Below, in pieces: positions 15,639 through 26,006 of a DNA stretch of 64,000 nt. The stretch lies in NCBI RefSeq assembly GCF_900637205.1, contig NZ_LR134355.1, positions 4,836,001 through 4,900,000 of the forward strand, given 5' to 3'. The stretch comes from Mycolicibacterium chitae. Lineage in GTDB: Bacteria > Actinomycetota > Actinomycetes > Mycobacteriales > Mycobacteriaceae. Each line of letters opens with the position of its first letter. The stretch's first letter is position 1. The notes below the pieces were generated by a model. It ran no database searches and was not told the origin of the DNA. It saw only the letters and a list, made by a program, of their open reading frames with translations. The position numbers and the translations under genes are program-made.

Positions 15639-16190
15639 ATGCCCGACCAGGCCACCGTCGACAACCGCAATATCCTGCAGCGTTACCAGGACTACCGCAC
15701 CAGACGCTTCCTCAAATACGAACAGAACTGGGCGACCTCGCTGCCGCGCTGGCGCACCCGCCGGCGACGCCGTTCGTTGGTGCTCGCCGTGGCGCTGTCG
15801 TTCCTGGTGATGGCGACGACGGCCGTGCTGTGCGCGGTGGGGTTCAAGACGGCCGCGCTGCTGTGGCTGCCGGCCTGCGCCCTGTTCTTCCCGGCCTGGA
15901 TCGCCCTGCAGATCGCCTCCGGCCGCCAAGGTGATGCCCCCGAGGCCGCGCTCGACGAGTTCGAGATCGCCCAGCGCAACAGCGCCCGCTCCATCGGCCT
16001 GACCCTCACGCAGTATCTGATGCTGATCCCGATCGCCTACCTGCTGATCGGCTCGATCCATGGCCTCGGCCCGGGTGAGGACGTCGCCTACGCCGGCGCC
16101 CTGATGGTCCTGACGGTGCTGCTGATCGGCGGCTGCTCCCCCGCGATGATCCTGGCCTGGGTGCGGCCGGATCCCGTCGCCGAGGACTGA
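15639..16190 (+). CDS. four-TM membrane protein, unknown
   Basis: A 183-residue integral membrane protein not recognised as a named family. A charged N-terminus with RRRRR at about residue 40 is followed by two membrane segments (about 45-90), a soluble loop with DEFEIAQRNSARSIG, and two more segments (about 125-175). It has a good ribosome site (GAGGAG) and follows the Xre gene by 9 nt. Small Xre plus membrane-protein pairs are common and the regulator often controls the pair. No function is assigned. Confidence 0.75.
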   Translation: MPDQATVDNRNILQRYQDYRTRRFLKYEQNWATSLPRWRTRRRRRSLVLAVALSFLVMATTAVLCAVGFKTAALLWLPACALFFPAWIALQIASGRQGDAPEAALDEFEIAQRNSARSIGLTLTQYLMLIPIAYLLIGSIHGLGPGEDVAYAGALMVLTVLLIGGCSPAMILAWVRPDPVAED

Positions 16191-16458
16191 TCGCCTCGGC
16201 CGTGACCGCCGCGGCGCCCCCGATCTGCTAGCCCCGCGTCGGCCTGCACGAACGCGGGTCGTCCCGCCCTTTCGAGGCTGAGAAACACGCCGCAGCGGGT
16301 CACAACGCGGTGACGATTCGGCCTCCGGCGTGAATCTCAATCGTTAGTCAACCGCGACCGCGCGCAGCGGTTCGACAGGCGGTTCGTTGGAAATCCCATG
16401 GTTCACTTGCGTCACACAGGTAACACATCCTTGTAATTACGACCATGGAGGAGCAGTC

Positions 16459-17466
16459 GTGAAGTTCGTTCGGAAGTTGCGCGGTACGGCAAAGGAATCC
16501 CTGCGCCGGCTGTCAGTCGCCGCCATCGCGGCCGCCGCGCTGCCCGGCCTGCTCGGGGTTGTCGGGGCAACGGCACCGGCAGGGGCGTTCTCGCGTCCGG
16601 GACTGCCGGTCGAATACTTGATGGTCCCGTCACCGTCGATGGGGCGCGATATCAAAGTCCAGTTCCAGGGCGGCGGACCGCACGCGGTCTACCTGCTCGA
16701 CGGTCTGCGGGCCCAGGACGACTTCAACGGCTGGGACATCAACACCCCGGCGTTCGAGTGGTTCCACAACTCCGGGTTGTCGGCCATCATGCCCGTCGGC
16801 GGCCAGTCCAGCTTCTACACCGACTGGTACCAGCCGTCGCAGGGCAACGGTCAGGACTACACCTACAAGTGGGAAACGTTCATGACCCAGGAGCTGCCGG
16901 CCTGGTTGGCCACCAACCGCGGTATCTCGCAGACCGGCAACGCCGCCGTGGGTCTGTCGATGGCCGGCGCGGCCGCGCTAACCTACGCGATCTGGCATCC
17001 GCAGCGGTTTGTCTACGCGGGCTCGATGTCCGGCTTCCTCAACCCGTCCGAGGGGTGGTGGCCGACGCTGATCGGCCTGGCGATGAGCGACGCCGGCGGA
17101 TTCAATGCCAACAGCATGTGGGGTCCGTCGTCGGATCCGGCCTGGAAGCGCAACGACCCGATGGTCAACATCAACCGCCTGGTCGCCAACAACACCCGCA
17201 TCTGGATCTACTGCGGCACCGGTAACCCGTCGGACCTCGACGCGGGCACCAACGGCGGTAATCTGCTGGCCGCACAGTTCCTGGAGGGCCTGACGCTGCG
17301 GACCAACGTCACGTTCCGCGACAACTACCTGGCCGCCGGTGGCACCAACGGTGTGTTCAACTTCCCGGCCAACGGGACCCACAGCTGGGGCTACTGGGGA
17401 CAGCAGCTGCAGCAGATGATCCCGGACATGCAGCGGGTGCTCAACGGCGCGCCGCCCGCCGCCTGA
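16459..17466 (+). CDS. fbpC: antigen 85 mycolyltransferase, FbpC-like
   Basis: A 335-residue secreted mycolyltransferase that transfers mycolate from trehalose monomycolate to trehalose or arabinogalactan. A signal peptide ends AGA before FSRPGLPVEYLMVPSPS, so cleavage follows residue 43. The catalytic triad is visible as Ser167 (GLSMAG), Glu276 (FLEGLTLRTN) and His308 (NGTHSW). The segments GGGPHAVYLLDGLRAQDD, TDWYQPSQGNG and the C-terminal LNGAPPAA match Ag85C rather than Ag85A/B. The GTG at 16459 has GGAGGAG upstream. It stands alone and ends at a strong terminator. Confidence 0.93.
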   Translation: MKFVRKLRGTAKESLRRLSVAAIAAAALPGLLGVVGATAPAGAFSRPGLPVEYLMVPSPSMGRDIKVQFQGGGPHAVYLLDGLRAQDDFNGWDINTPAFEWFHNSGLSAIMPVGGQSSFYTDWYQPSQGNGQDYTYKWETFMTQELPAWLATNRGISQTGNAAVGLSMAGAAALTYAIWHPQRFVYAGSMSGFLNPSEGWWPTLIGLAMSDAGGFNANSMWGPSSDPAWKRNDPMVNINRLVANNTRIWIYCGTGNPSDLDAGTNGGNLLAAQFLEGLTLRTNVTFRDNYLAAGGTNGVFNFPANGTHSWGYWGQQLQQMIPDMQRVLNGAPPAA

Positions 17467-17479
17467 TCGATGATTCCCC

Positions 17480-17509
17480 CTGTGGCCCCCGCTCCGGCGG
17501 GGGCCACAG
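17480..17509 (+). terminator. strong hairpin terminator after fbpC
   Basis: CTGTGGCCCCCGC (17480-17492) and GCGGGGGCCACAG (17497-17509) form a perfect 13-bp stem with the four-base loop TCCG, 14 nt after the fbpC stop. A short T-containing stretch follows. It also separates fbpC from the convergent recD. Confidence 0.8.
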
Positions 17510-17587
17510 TCATTTCCGCCCAAACTCACTTTTGGGCCACAAAGTGCTAGTGCCGTACGGCATTTCGTCGATCTCGCCGACGGGACC

Positions 17588-19360
17588 TCAACTGTCGCGC
17601 AGCCGTTGTCGCAGGCCCGTGGCCCGCACCACTCGTCGCGCGAGGGCCGCGCGGACCTCGGCCTCGGTGCCCACCACCCGCACCTTGGACTTGGCCCGGG
17701 TAACCGCGGTGTAGAAGAGCTCACGAGTCAGCAACCGCGAGTCCTCGGACGGTAGCAACACCGTCACCTCGTCGGCCTGACTGCCCTGGCTCTTGTGAAT
17801 GGTCATGGCGTGCATGGTCTCGACGTCGGCCAGTCGGCTGGTGGCGAAATCCTGGACCTTTTCGGCGCCGGCGATCGCCACCCGCAGCGCACCGTCGGCG
17901 AACACGGTCACGCCCATGTCCCCGTTGTACAGGCCCAGCCCGTAGTCATTGGCCGTGACCAGTACCGGGCGGCCCAGATACCAGTCACTCCACAGGGACT
18001 CGCCGGTGTGCTCCGAGAGCCAGCGTTCGACCTGGCGGTTCCACTGCCGGATACCGACGGTGCCGTCGCGGTGCGCGCACAGCAGGCGGTGCGCCTCTAC
18101 GGCGGCGAAGGCGCGCGGCACATCGCCGGCCGCGGCGGCCGCACGGACCTGCAGCGCGTGCGGGACGAGGATCTCCCGCAACCGTTCGGTCGGCGCGTCG
18201 GTACAGACGAACTCGACGTGCTCACCGCCGCCCGCCAGGAGCTCCAGCACGCGATCGGCGTCGCCGTCCCGAATGGCGCCGGCCAGCAGACCGATCTGCG
18301 CCCCGAAGCGGTGCGCTGTGGTCAGCTCCGCGATCTGGCCGTCGGTCCGCGCGCCCAGGCCCTCCACCAGGTCCGCCAGCACCGCCCCGGCCTCGACCGA
18401 GGCCAGCTGGTCCGGGTCGCCCACCAGGATCAGCCGGGTGTCCGGGCGCAGCGCCTCGAGCAGCCGGGCCATCATGGTCAGCGAGACCATCGACGTCTCG
18501 TCGACGACGATGAGGTCGTGCGGCAACCGATTGCCGCGGTGGTGCTTGAACCGCGTGGAGCTGTCCATCCGGGCGCCCAGCAGCCGGTGCAGCGTGACCG
18601 CCTGCAGCCCGGCCAGCCGCGCGCGATCGGGCCCGCCGAGGTGGCCGATCTCCGCGCGCACCGCTTCCTGCAGCCGCGCGGCGGCCTTACCGGTGGGTGC
18701 GGCCAGGGCGATGCGCGGCTGCCGCGCCCCGGCCCGCTCGGCCTGCTCGGCGACCAGGGCCAGCAGCCCGGCGATGGTCGTGGTCTTGCCGGTGCCGGGG
18801 CCGCCGGTGAGCACGGTGATCCACTGCGACAACGCGATTCGCACCGCCTGGCGCTGCTCCTCGGAGCCGGGCCGGTGGAACACCCGGTCCAGCCCGTCGG
18901 CCAGCACCGCCTCGTCGACCGGCGGCGGGAGAGGTCGGGCCGCCACCAGATCGGCGCACACCTGCTCCTCCTCGCGCCAGTAGCGGTCCAGGTACAGCAG
19001 CCGCTCTTGCTCGAGGTGCAGCACGGTGTGCTTGGTGAGCAGCGGGCTGCGCCGCAGGTCGGCCAGCCACGCCTCGGGGTCCGGCCACGCCAGCTCGGGC
19101 TGCTCGCCGTCGTCGAGGTCGTCGGCCACGCTGCGCAGGTCCACGCACACCGAACCGAACCGCAGCGCGCGCACCGCCAGCGCGACGGCCAACGCGACGG
19201 CTTCGCTGCTCTCCTCGGCCTGCATCGTCAGGCGGGTGGCCACGTGGACATCCGCGGAGTCGAGCACACCGGCCTCGTTGAACGCGCGCAGCAGTCCGCC
19301 GGCGTTCACCGCGCGCCGCCAGTGCAGCGCGTCGTCGGGCACGGGCACGGGCACCGTCAT
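17588..19360 (-). CDS. recD: exodeoxyribonuclease V alpha chain (RecD)
   Basis: The 590-residue RecD subunit of RecBCD, a 5'-to-3' SF1B helicase. Walker A is LTGGPGTGKTTTIAGLLAL, Walker B is LIVVDETSMVSLTMMARLLEAL, and the C-terminal helicase motifs GDPDQLASVEAGAVLADL and AMTIHKSQGSQADEVTVLLP are present. The ATG at 19360 overlaps the recB stop by 4 nt. It is the last gene of recC-recB-recD. In mycobacteria RecBCD is reported to act mainly in single-strand annealing repair, while AdnAB resects ends for recombination. Confidence 0.95.
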   Translation of the reverse strand: MTVPVPVPDDALHWRRAVNAGGLLRAFNEAGVLDSADVHVATRLTMQAEESSEAVALAVALAVRALRFGSVCVDLRSVADDLDDGEQPELAWPDPEAWLADLRRSPLLTKHTVLHLEQERLLYLDRYWREEEQVCADLVAARPLPPPVDEAVLADGLDRVFHRPGSEEQRQAVRIALSQWITVLTGGPGTGKTTTIAGLLALVAEQAERAGARQPRIALAAPTGKAAARLQEAVRAEIGHLGGPDRARLAGLQAVTLHRLLGARMDSSTRFKHHRGNRLPHDLIVVDETSMVSLTMMARLLEALRPDTRLILVGDPDQLASVEAGAVLADLVEGLGARTDGQIAELTTAHRFGAQIGLLAGAIRDGDADRVLELLAGGGEHVEFVCTDAPTERLREILVPHALQVRAAAAAGDVPRAFAAVEAHRLLCAHRDGTVGIRQWNRQVERWLSEHTGESLWSDWYLGRPVLVTANDYGLGLYNGDMGVTVFADGALRVAIAGAEKVQDFATSRLADVETMHAMTIHKSQGSQADEVTVLLPSEDSRLLTRELFYTAVTRAKSKVRVVGTEAEVRAALARRVVRATGLRQRLRDS

Positions 19361-22300
19361 CGCGGCACCGCCGCACCATCGAGGAGATCGGACAGAGCCA
19401 GTACCAACGACACCGGCGGCCGCCAGCTGAACACACCGGCGCGGTGACCGTCGACCACCGGGGTCGACGCGCCGCACATACCGCGCAGGAACAGGTACAG
19501 CACCCCACCGAAGTGCTGTTCGGGCTGGTAGTCGGGCAGCCGCCAGCGCAGGAAGCGGTGCAGCACAACGCTGTACAGCAGCGCCTGCAGCACATAGTCG
19601 GAGTGCAGCATGGCCGCGGCCAGCTGGGGATGGCCGTAGTCGGCGGCCACCGGACGCGCGCCCTCGCCCAGCCGGTTGGTCTTGTAGTCGACGACCACGA
19701 ACCGGTGCCCGACGACCGGGTCCGGGATGCGCAGTACCGCGTCGATGGAGCCCGACAGATAACCGCGCAGGGTGGCCGCGGACAGGGCCGGGGCGCGCAA
19801 CTGCTCGGCGTAGCCGCGCAACGGGTCCTCCGGGCTCAGTTGCGCCTCCAGCAGGTCGCCCACCTGGGCCAGCGTGACGGTGGTCAGCTCATCGGTGAGA
19901 TCCCCTCCGGTCAACGGGATTTCGAAATCCAGCTCACGCAGGCGATCGTGCAGGCCGATGTCGCGCAGCCGCAGATCGGCCGCGAGCGGCCCCAGCGGGG
20001 TGTCGTGCAGGGGCACCAGCGCCGCGGCGATGTCGGCGACCTCCGCGTCGACCGGCCACCAGGCGAAGTGCCGGGCGACGTGGTCGGCCAACTCCTTCTC
20101 GAGATCGGCCGCGAACGGATCGGCGGTCTCGAGCACCGCGTGCACCAGCGAACCGAAGGTCGCACCCCCGGGAAGCTCGGCCATCGGCGACAAAATCCCG
20201 TCGGTCACCGGGTTTTCCGACGACGAGCCCACCGCGCCGTCGACCTCGTCGTCCTTGCCGGCCACCTCCGGTTCGCTGCCCACCCCGGTCGGGGCCTCGT
20301 GCGAGGCCCGCACCAGTGCCGAGTACGACGTCCGCCGCCAGGTCAGATCGACGTGCCGGTCAAATGTCCTGACCGCCAGGCCCGCCGGCGGATCCGGCGG
20401 GCGCAGCGGCGACGCGGCGGCGATGACCGCCTCCTCGACGACCGGGCCACCGGCGTCCTGCCACGCCGTGAACAGGCGCCGCGCCGCGTCGTCGGTGATG
20501 CCGGCCTCGCATTTGTCCGGCACGATCGGTGCACCGGGCCGACGCCCGCGCAGCAGCCGGGACAGCCCGCCGTTGACCTCGTTCCACGACGGCGCCCACC
20601 ACGCCACCACCTGTCCCTTGGCCCGGGTCAGCGCCACGTAAGCCAGGCGCAGCACCTCGCCGGCGGATTCCGCGGCGGCGCGCTGCGCGGCCTCGGCGTA
20701 ACCCGGGCTGCCGGGACCGCCGATGTGCAGGCACCGATGTCCCTCCTCGTCGTGGAACAGCACCCGGTCGTCGGCCTTGATGTGGCGGTCGAACATGAAG
20801 GGCAGATAGACCACCGGGAACTCGAGACCCTTGCTGCCCCAGTACGTCATGATCTGGACCGCGGCGGTCTCGCTGTCCAGCCGGCGGTTGCGTTCCGCGC
20901 CGGTGTCGGCCGCCCGCTGCCCGCGCAGCAGTTCGGCCAGCGCGGGCAGCGACAGGTTCTCCCGGTGCGCGGCCGCCTGCAGGAGATCGGCCAGATGCGT
21001 CAGATCGGTCATCAGCCGCGCGCCGCCCGGACCGGCCAGCACGCGGCGTCCCATCCCGGCCAGGTTGGCCGATTCGAAGACCGCCGCGACGCCCAGCCGG
21101 CGGACCCGATCGGCCCAGTCCCGCAACGTTTCCGCGATGCGGTCGGTCAGCGCGTCGCCACCGGCGGCCAGGCTGCTACCCGTCTCGCCGAAGAAGCTGG
21201 TCAACGCCGCGGCGCGGACCAACGCCGGACGGTGGGTCTGCTCCATGGCCTCGATCAGGCACAGCCAGTCGGCGGCCGCCTCGGAACCGAACACGTCGGC
21301 GTCCCCCGAGTACACCGAGGAGATGCCCAGCGCGGCCAGCGCCTCCCGACACGGCGCGGCGTCCCACCGGTTCTGCACGATCACCGCGACGTCGCGGGCC
21401 GTCACCCGCTCGCCGTCGAAAGTCGTTTCGTGGCTGAGCAATCCGGCGATGTCGGCGGCCAGGTCCTTGGCGATGTACGGGCGCAGGTCGCCGATCGGGA
21501 TGGTGTCGTCGTCCTGTTTGCGGAATTGCGGACGGCCGACGACCCGCAGCCGGAACGGGTCGTTGCGCGGGGCGCCGGCGAGCCGCTGCGTCTGGTGGTG
21601 GGCGCTGACGTCCCCGACGACGATGTCCGCATCGCCGAGTTGCGCACAGCGCAGCACCGCGTGCACGGCGTCGACGAGGGGTTTGTCGCTGCGCCAGTTG
21701 GTGTCCAGCGTGCGGCGCTCGCCCGCACTGTGGGCCGCGGCCAGATAGGTGACGATGTCGCCGCCGCGGAACGCATAGATGGCCTGCTTCGGATCGCCGA
21801 TCAGCACCAGGGTGCTGGCACCGGCGAACGCCCGCTCGATCACCTGCCACTGGATCGGGTCGGTGTCCTGGAACTCGTCGACGAGCACGATGCGCCAGCG
21901 CCGCCGCATCCGGGACCGCGCGGGCGCGTCATCGGCGCGCAGGGCCTCGGCCAGCCGGCTGAGCAGATCGTCGTAGCCCTGGACCCGCAGCCGACGCTTG
22001 CGGGGTTCGATCTCGTCGAGGACGCGGCGCACGAAGTCCAGCCGGACCGCGGCGTCGCTGTCCGGTGCCGCCTCGACGGGACGGACCTCCGTCCCCGGGT
22101 TCCCGACGGCGGCGCGGGCCAGCTCGAGCGCCTCCTCCCGGGTCATCGGCGGGAGCGTCTTCTGCTGACCGAAATGCGACAGGTAGACGTCGTCGACGAT
22201 CTCGGCGATCAGGTCATCCAGCGAATCCACCAGCTGCACATCGGGATCGCCGTCGCCGGCCACGCCCAGCGATTTGAGGACGATCTGGCAGAACTGGTGG

Positions 22301-22668
22301 GTGGTGGCGATGGTCGCGGAATCGAAGTCCGCCAAGGCATGCCGCAGCCGCCGGGCCCGGGCGGCGAGTTCGTCCGGCGCGGCGGCCAGCAGATGGGCGA
22401 TGAGGTCGTTGGCGGGCGCGGCGCCGGGCGGGGCGTCGAACGCCTCGACGGCCTCCACCAGCTGCGCCCGGATTCGCTCCCGCAGTTCCCGGGTGGCGGC
22501 GCGGCTGAACGTGATCAGCAGCATCTCGTCCAGGGTCGCGACGTCCTCGGCGAGGTAGCGGGTGACCAGCGCCGCCAGGGCGAACGTCTTCCCGGTGCCG
22601 GCGCTGGCCTCCAACACCGTGGTGGAGTTGCCGGCGGGTAGCGGCCCGAACAGGTCGAAGGGCTTCAT
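19357..22668 (-). CDS. recB: exodeoxyribonuclease V beta chain (RecB)
   Basis: The 1103-residue RecB helicase-nuclease. Walker A ASAGTGKT is at residues 21-28; UvrD-type motifs follow (ITFSRAATRELRERI, IVLVDEFQDTDPIQWQVI, LIGDPKQAIYAFRGGDI, YWGSKGLEFPVVYLP, YVALTRAK). The C-terminal nuclease domain has VVVDYKTNRLG, the conserved Asp-x-Lys metal site. It is a 3'-to-5' motor and the only nuclease of the complex. The start overlaps the recC stop by 4 nt. Confidence 0.95.
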   Translation of the reverse strand: MKPFDLFGPLPAGNSTTVLEASAGTGKTFALAALVTRYLAEDVATLDEMLLITFSRAATRELRERIRAQLVEAVEAFDAPPGAAPANDLIAHLLAAAPDELAARARRLRHALADFDSATIATTHQFCQIVLKSLGVAGDGDPDVQLVDSLDDLIAEIVDDVYLSHFGQQKTLPPMTREEALELARAAVGNPGTEVRPVEAAPDSDAAVRLDFVRRVLDEIEPRKRRLRVQGYDDLLSRLAEALRADDAPARSRMRRRWRIVLVDEFQDTDPIQWQVIERAFAGASTLVLIGDPKQAIYAFRGGDIVTYLAAAHSAGERRTLDTNWRSDKPLVDAVHAVLRCAQLGDADIVVGDVSAHHQTQRLAGAPRNDPFRLRVVGRPQFRKQDDDTIPIGDLRPYIAKDLAADIAGLLSHETTFDGERVTARDVAVIVQNRWDAAPCREALAALGISSVYSGDADVFGSEAAADWLCLIEAMEQTHRPALVRAAALTSFFGETGSSLAAGGDALTDRIAETLRDWADRVRRLGVAAVFESANLAGMGRRVLAGPGGARLMTDLTHLADLLQAAAHRENLSLPALAELLRGQRAADTGAERNRRLDSETAAVQIMTYWGSKGLEFPVVYLPFMFDRHIKADDRVLFHDEEGHRCLHIGGPGSPGYAEAAQRAAAESAGEVLRLAYVALTRAKGQVVAWWAPSWNEVNGGLSRLLRGRRPGAPIVPDKCEAGITDDAARRLFTAWQDAGGPVVEEAVIAAASPLRPPDPPAGLAVRTFDRHVDLTWRRTSYSALVRASHEAPTGVGSEPEVAGKDDEVDGAVGSSSENPVTDGILSPMAELPGGATFGSLVHAVLETADPFAADLEKELADHVARHFAWWPVDAEVADIAAALVPLHDTPLGPLAADLRLRDIGLHDRLRELDFEIPLTGGDLTDELTTVTLAQVGDLLEAQLSPEDPLRGYAEQLRAPALSAATLRGYLSGSIDAVLRIPDPVVGHRFVVVDYKTNRLGEGARPVAADYGHPQLAAAMLHSDYVLQALLYSVVLHRFLRWRLPDYQPEQHFGGVLYLFLRGMCGASTPVVDGHRAGVFSWRPPVSLVLALSDLLDGAAVPR

Positions 22669-25600
22669 CGGCCCACCCGCTGTTCGGCGGCCAGCAGCGG
22701 GGACCAGACCCGGCGGGCCAGGGCGCCGAGCCGGGTGGTCTCCCCGGCGAACTCCTCGCCCGGTGCGGGCGGACCCAGCAGCACGTCCAGCGGGGCCCGC
22801 GAGCCCCAGGCCCGGGCGTGCGCCGCGGCGTCGTCGTCGCCGGGGTACCGGCCGGACTTCCACGCGTACAGGGCCGCGCGGTTCGGGTCGGACCCGTTGT
22901 GGCGGGCGGCGGCCCACGCGTAGGACGTCTTCAGCGGCAACGGAACCGGCTCGCAGCGACCCGCGTCGTAGATGGCCACCAGCTGGGCCAGGAGCGCCTG
23001 CGCGGGCCGCTCGGGCCGGCCGAACGCCCGCACGGCGACGCCGTTGCCGCCGCGGCGGCCGATGCAGATCGCGGTCCAGTCCTCCTCCGGCGCGGCGGCG
23101 ACCAGCGCCAGCAACCGGATCCAGGCCTGCAGAACGTGTTTGGCCGCCAGGGTCGAATAGGTGACCGACACGTAGCGCTCGGCGTACACCGGGTTCACCG
23201 TGCCCGTCAGCCGCCGACCCGCGCCCAGGTCCAGATCGACGTCGACGGCCCGCGGGTCACCGGACCGGTACTCGAAGGCGGTGGCGGCCAGCCGTTTCGC
23301 GAGTTCCTGGGTGCGCTGCGCCTTGCGCCACCCCAGCTGGCCGGGCGGCAGGCGACCGCGGCGCCACTCGGCGTGCAGGGCCCAGTCCGGATCCCGGCCG
23401 CGCAGCAGGTCGTCGAGCATCCGGTCGCCGACGGCCCACGACGCCAGCTGGTCGATCTCCACCGGGATCGCGTCCTCGACGGCGTCGGCGTCGAACGGCA
23501 ACGCCACCGAGAAGTTTCTAAAGAAACCCTTGACCGGGTCGTTGAAGAAGCTCAACAGGTCCTCGAGCGCGACGTCGCCGGGTTCGGGTGCGGCCAGCGG
23601 TGCCGACAGGAACCCGGTCGCCGGCTCGGTCGCCGGGGCGCGGGCGGCCTCGGCGGCGACCAGCGCCGTGGGATCGAAGGTGAACGGCGTCGGCTCGCCC
23701 AGCGCGCCGGGGGTCACGTTGCGGCTGTCGAACGGCTGCAGCGGGTGGTCCACCAGCACGTGCTTGCGCACCGGCGCCGGCGTCGTGCGGTCCAGGGCGT
23801 CGAGGATCTCGGCCAGCGGCACGCACGGTGGCCGGGACTGCCCGGTGTACTCGTCGGCCCCGGTGTAGGTGATCACCAACTTCTCCCCCGCCGCGCTGAT
23901 GGCGTCCAGCAGGAGCTGGCGGTCCTCGGACCGGATGTCGCGTTCGCCCACCACGGGATCGCGGGCCAGCACGTCGTCGCCGTCGGGCGCACCGACCCGG
24001 GGGAACACCCCGTCGTCGAGCCCCACCAGACACACCACGCGATGGGGCACCGAGCGCATGGGCACCATGGTGCACACCGTCAGGCCGCCGCTGCGGAAGT
24101 TCGCCCGGGTCGGCCGGCCGGCCAGCCGGCGCTTCAGCAGCGAACGGATATCGTTGAGCCGCAGCAGGATCGACGCCTGCGGTCCGGCGTCGGCGACGAT
24201 GTCGGCGAACTCGCTGTGCAGCTGACCCGACTGCCAGCCGTCAGCCGCGCCGACGCGGGTGAGCCGGCCCACCCCGTCGGTGAGCAGACCCAGCCACTCG
24301 GCCAGGGTCCGCGTCCCGGTCAGCGCGTCCACCGTCCACTGCAGCCGGTCGACGAATTCGGCGAAGCGCCCGGCAAGTTCGACGCGGTTGCTGCCCACGT
24401 CGTCGAGCGGCAGGGTGATGCCCAGCCAGTCCTGGGAGTCGTCGGACATGGCGACCCCGCACAGCACCCGGTCCACGCCGAAGCGCCAGGTGTTGTGCAC
24501 GAACGCGCCGACCCCGAACGGTTCCCGGTGCGCCTGATCGAACCCCCACCGGATGCCGGAGTCGCGCACCCACTCGGTGATGGTGTCCAGGTCGTCGTCC
24601 GTGAAGCCGAACCGGGCGCGCACCGGCGCGGCCGCGGCGAGGTTGAGCACCTCGCCGGCGGTGGCGCGCCCGCCGACCAGATCCAGCAGGCTCGCGGTTA
24701 CCGCCAGCAGGGGGTTGGTCTGCACCGGGGAGCGGTCGGCCAACCGGACCCGGAGGCGGTGCGCCGGGTGGCCGGTCCCGTCTGACCCCGCGCCGGCGTC
24801 ACCGAGGCCGAAGCCCGCCACGATCAGCGGCGCAAACGTGTCGATGTCGGGGCACATCACCAGGATGTCGCGGGGTTCCAGCGTCGGGTCCTCGGCGAGC
24901 GCACCCAACAACACATCCCGCAGCACATCGATCTGGCGGGCCGGTCCGTGACAGCCGTGCACCCGCACCGAACGGTCATCGGCGCAGAAGGTCCGGCCCT
25001 CCGGGCGCACCGCATCGGCCGCCAGATCCGACTGCAGCCAACCCAGGAGCGTATCGGGTTTGGTTGCGCCGCCGAGGAACCCGTCGTCGACCGCGGTCTC
25101 GGGCAACGACTGCTGCAGCTCCCGGACATCGCGGCCGAGAGTGAGCAGCAGCGGGTGGCCGGTCTCGACGAGATCCACGTCGCCGCGGCGTACCCGCCCG
25201 GTGCGGCGCCCGGCCAGCGTGGCCCACAGGGCGTCGCTGGGATGCGGAATCCACAGGTGCACGTCGTGGTGGGTAGATACGGCGTCCAACAGCTCGAGGT
25301 CGGTCGCCGCCAGCCGGGTCTGACCGAACAGCGAGAGCCGCGGCGGCAGCGCCGCGGGCCGCTCCCGCAGCGCGGCCAGCGTTTGTTCGTGGCGCACGTG
25401 CGGCGGGTCGGCCGGCACGCGGCGCACCAGCTGGCGCCACAGCTCCGGCTGCCAGGTGAGGTCACCATCCAGGGCGGCGCCCAGGCCATCGGTGTCCGCG
25501 CCGTTGCACCAGTCGATGAGCAGCTGCGGGCGCTGGGCGGCGTAGGACGCGAACAGGCCCGCCAGCCGGCGCGCCACGGCGTATCGGCGGCCCAGCCGCA

Positions 25601-26006
25601 GCTCGGCCTCCTCCCCGCTGCGCCCGTGCCCGAGGTGCTCGGCCAGCGGCCGACACCAGGGTTCCTCGGCCGCGGCGTCGACGACCTCCAGCAGCGGCCA
25701 GACCATGCTGTCCGGGGACCACGGGTCGGCCTCGGCGGTGCCGGTGAGCTCGGCGATCAGCGAGCGCGGGGAGCGGAAGGACACCCCGGCGCACACGCCG
25801 TCGGCGTCGCGCCCCCGCGCTGGCTCGTTCCCGCCGCCCCGCCCCAACACATGCGAAAGCCGCTGCGACAACCACCGTTCCACCCCGCGCGCGGGCACCA
25901 GCACCAGTTCCTCGGCGAACGGATCGGCCAACGGCGTGGCCAACAGCCGGCCGAGCCCGTCGGCGAGCAGATCCGTGCGTTCGGCACGGTGCAGGTGGAG
26001 CGCCAT
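22665..26006 (-). CDS. recC: exodeoxyribonuclease V gamma chain (RecC)
   Basis: A 1113-residue RecC subunit, which in enterobacteria splits the DNA strands and scans for Chi. It opens with MALHLHRAERTDLLADGLGRLL and has LVPARGVERWLSQRLSHVLG, both typical of RecC, and later DILVMCPDIDTFAPLI and VVCLVGLDDGVFPR. The helicase fold is inactivated, as expected. The ATG at 26006 was chosen because the upstream extension is low-complexity and lies in the promoter region of the divergent amidohydrolase gene. First gene of recCBD. Confidence 0.95.
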   Translation of the reverse strand: MALHLHRAERTDLLADGLGRLLATPLADPFAEELVLVPARGVERWLSQRLSHVLGRGGGNEPARGRDADGVCAGVSFRSPRSLIAELTGTAEADPWSPDSMVWPLLEVVDAAAEEPWCRPLAEHLGHGRSGEEAELRLGRRYAVARRLAGLFASYAAQRPQLLIDWCNGADTDGLGAALDGDLTWQPELWRQLVRRVPADPPHVRHEQTLAALRERPAALPPRLSLFGQTRLAATDLELLDAVSTHHDVHLWIPHPSDALWATLAGRRTGRVRRGDVDLVETGHPLLLTLGRDVRELQQSLPETAVDDGFLGGATKPDTLLGWLQSDLAADAVRPEGRTFCADDRSVRVHGCHGPARQIDVLRDVLLGALAEDPTLEPRDILVMCPDIDTFAPLIVAGFGLGDAGAGSDGTGHPAHRLRVRLADRSPVQTNPLLAVTASLLDLVGGRATAGEVLNLAAAAPVRARFGFTDDDLDTITEWVRDSGIRWGFDQAHREPFGVGAFVHNTWRFGVDRVLCGVAMSDDSQDWLGITLPLDDVGSNRVELAGRFAEFVDRLQWTVDALTGTRTLAEWLGLLTDGVGRLTRVGAADGWQSGQLHSEFADIVADAGPQASILLRLNDIRSLLKRRLAGRPTRANFRSGGLTVCTMVPMRSVPHRVVCLVGLDDGVFPRVGAPDGDDVLARDPVVGERDIRSEDRQLLLDAISAAGEKLVITYTGADEYTGQSRPPCVPLAEILDALDRTTPAPVRKHVLVDHPLQPFDSRNVTPGALGEPTPFTFDPTALVAAEAARAPATEPATGFLSAPLAAPEPGDVALEDLLSFFNDPVKGFFRNFSVALPFDADAVEDAIPVEIDQLASWAVGDRMLDDLLRGRDPDWALHAEWRRGRLPPGQLGWRKAQRTQELAKRLAATAFEYRSGDPRAVDVDLDLGAGRRLTGTVNPVYAERYVSVTYSTLAAKHVLQAWIRLLALVAAAPEEDWTAICIGRRGGNGVAVRAFGRPERPAQALLAQLVAIYDAGRCEPVPLPLKTSYAWAAARHNGSDPNRAALYAWKSGRYPGDDDAAAHARAWGSRAPLDVLLGPPAPGEEFAGETTRLGALARRVWSPLLAAEQRVGR

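Noticed and set aside
16418..16438. TCACA...TGTAA upstream of fbpC as a sixth operator
   Set aside because: The spacing is 15 rather than 14 nt and the GTGACA context is not kept. It is not linked to catabolic genes.
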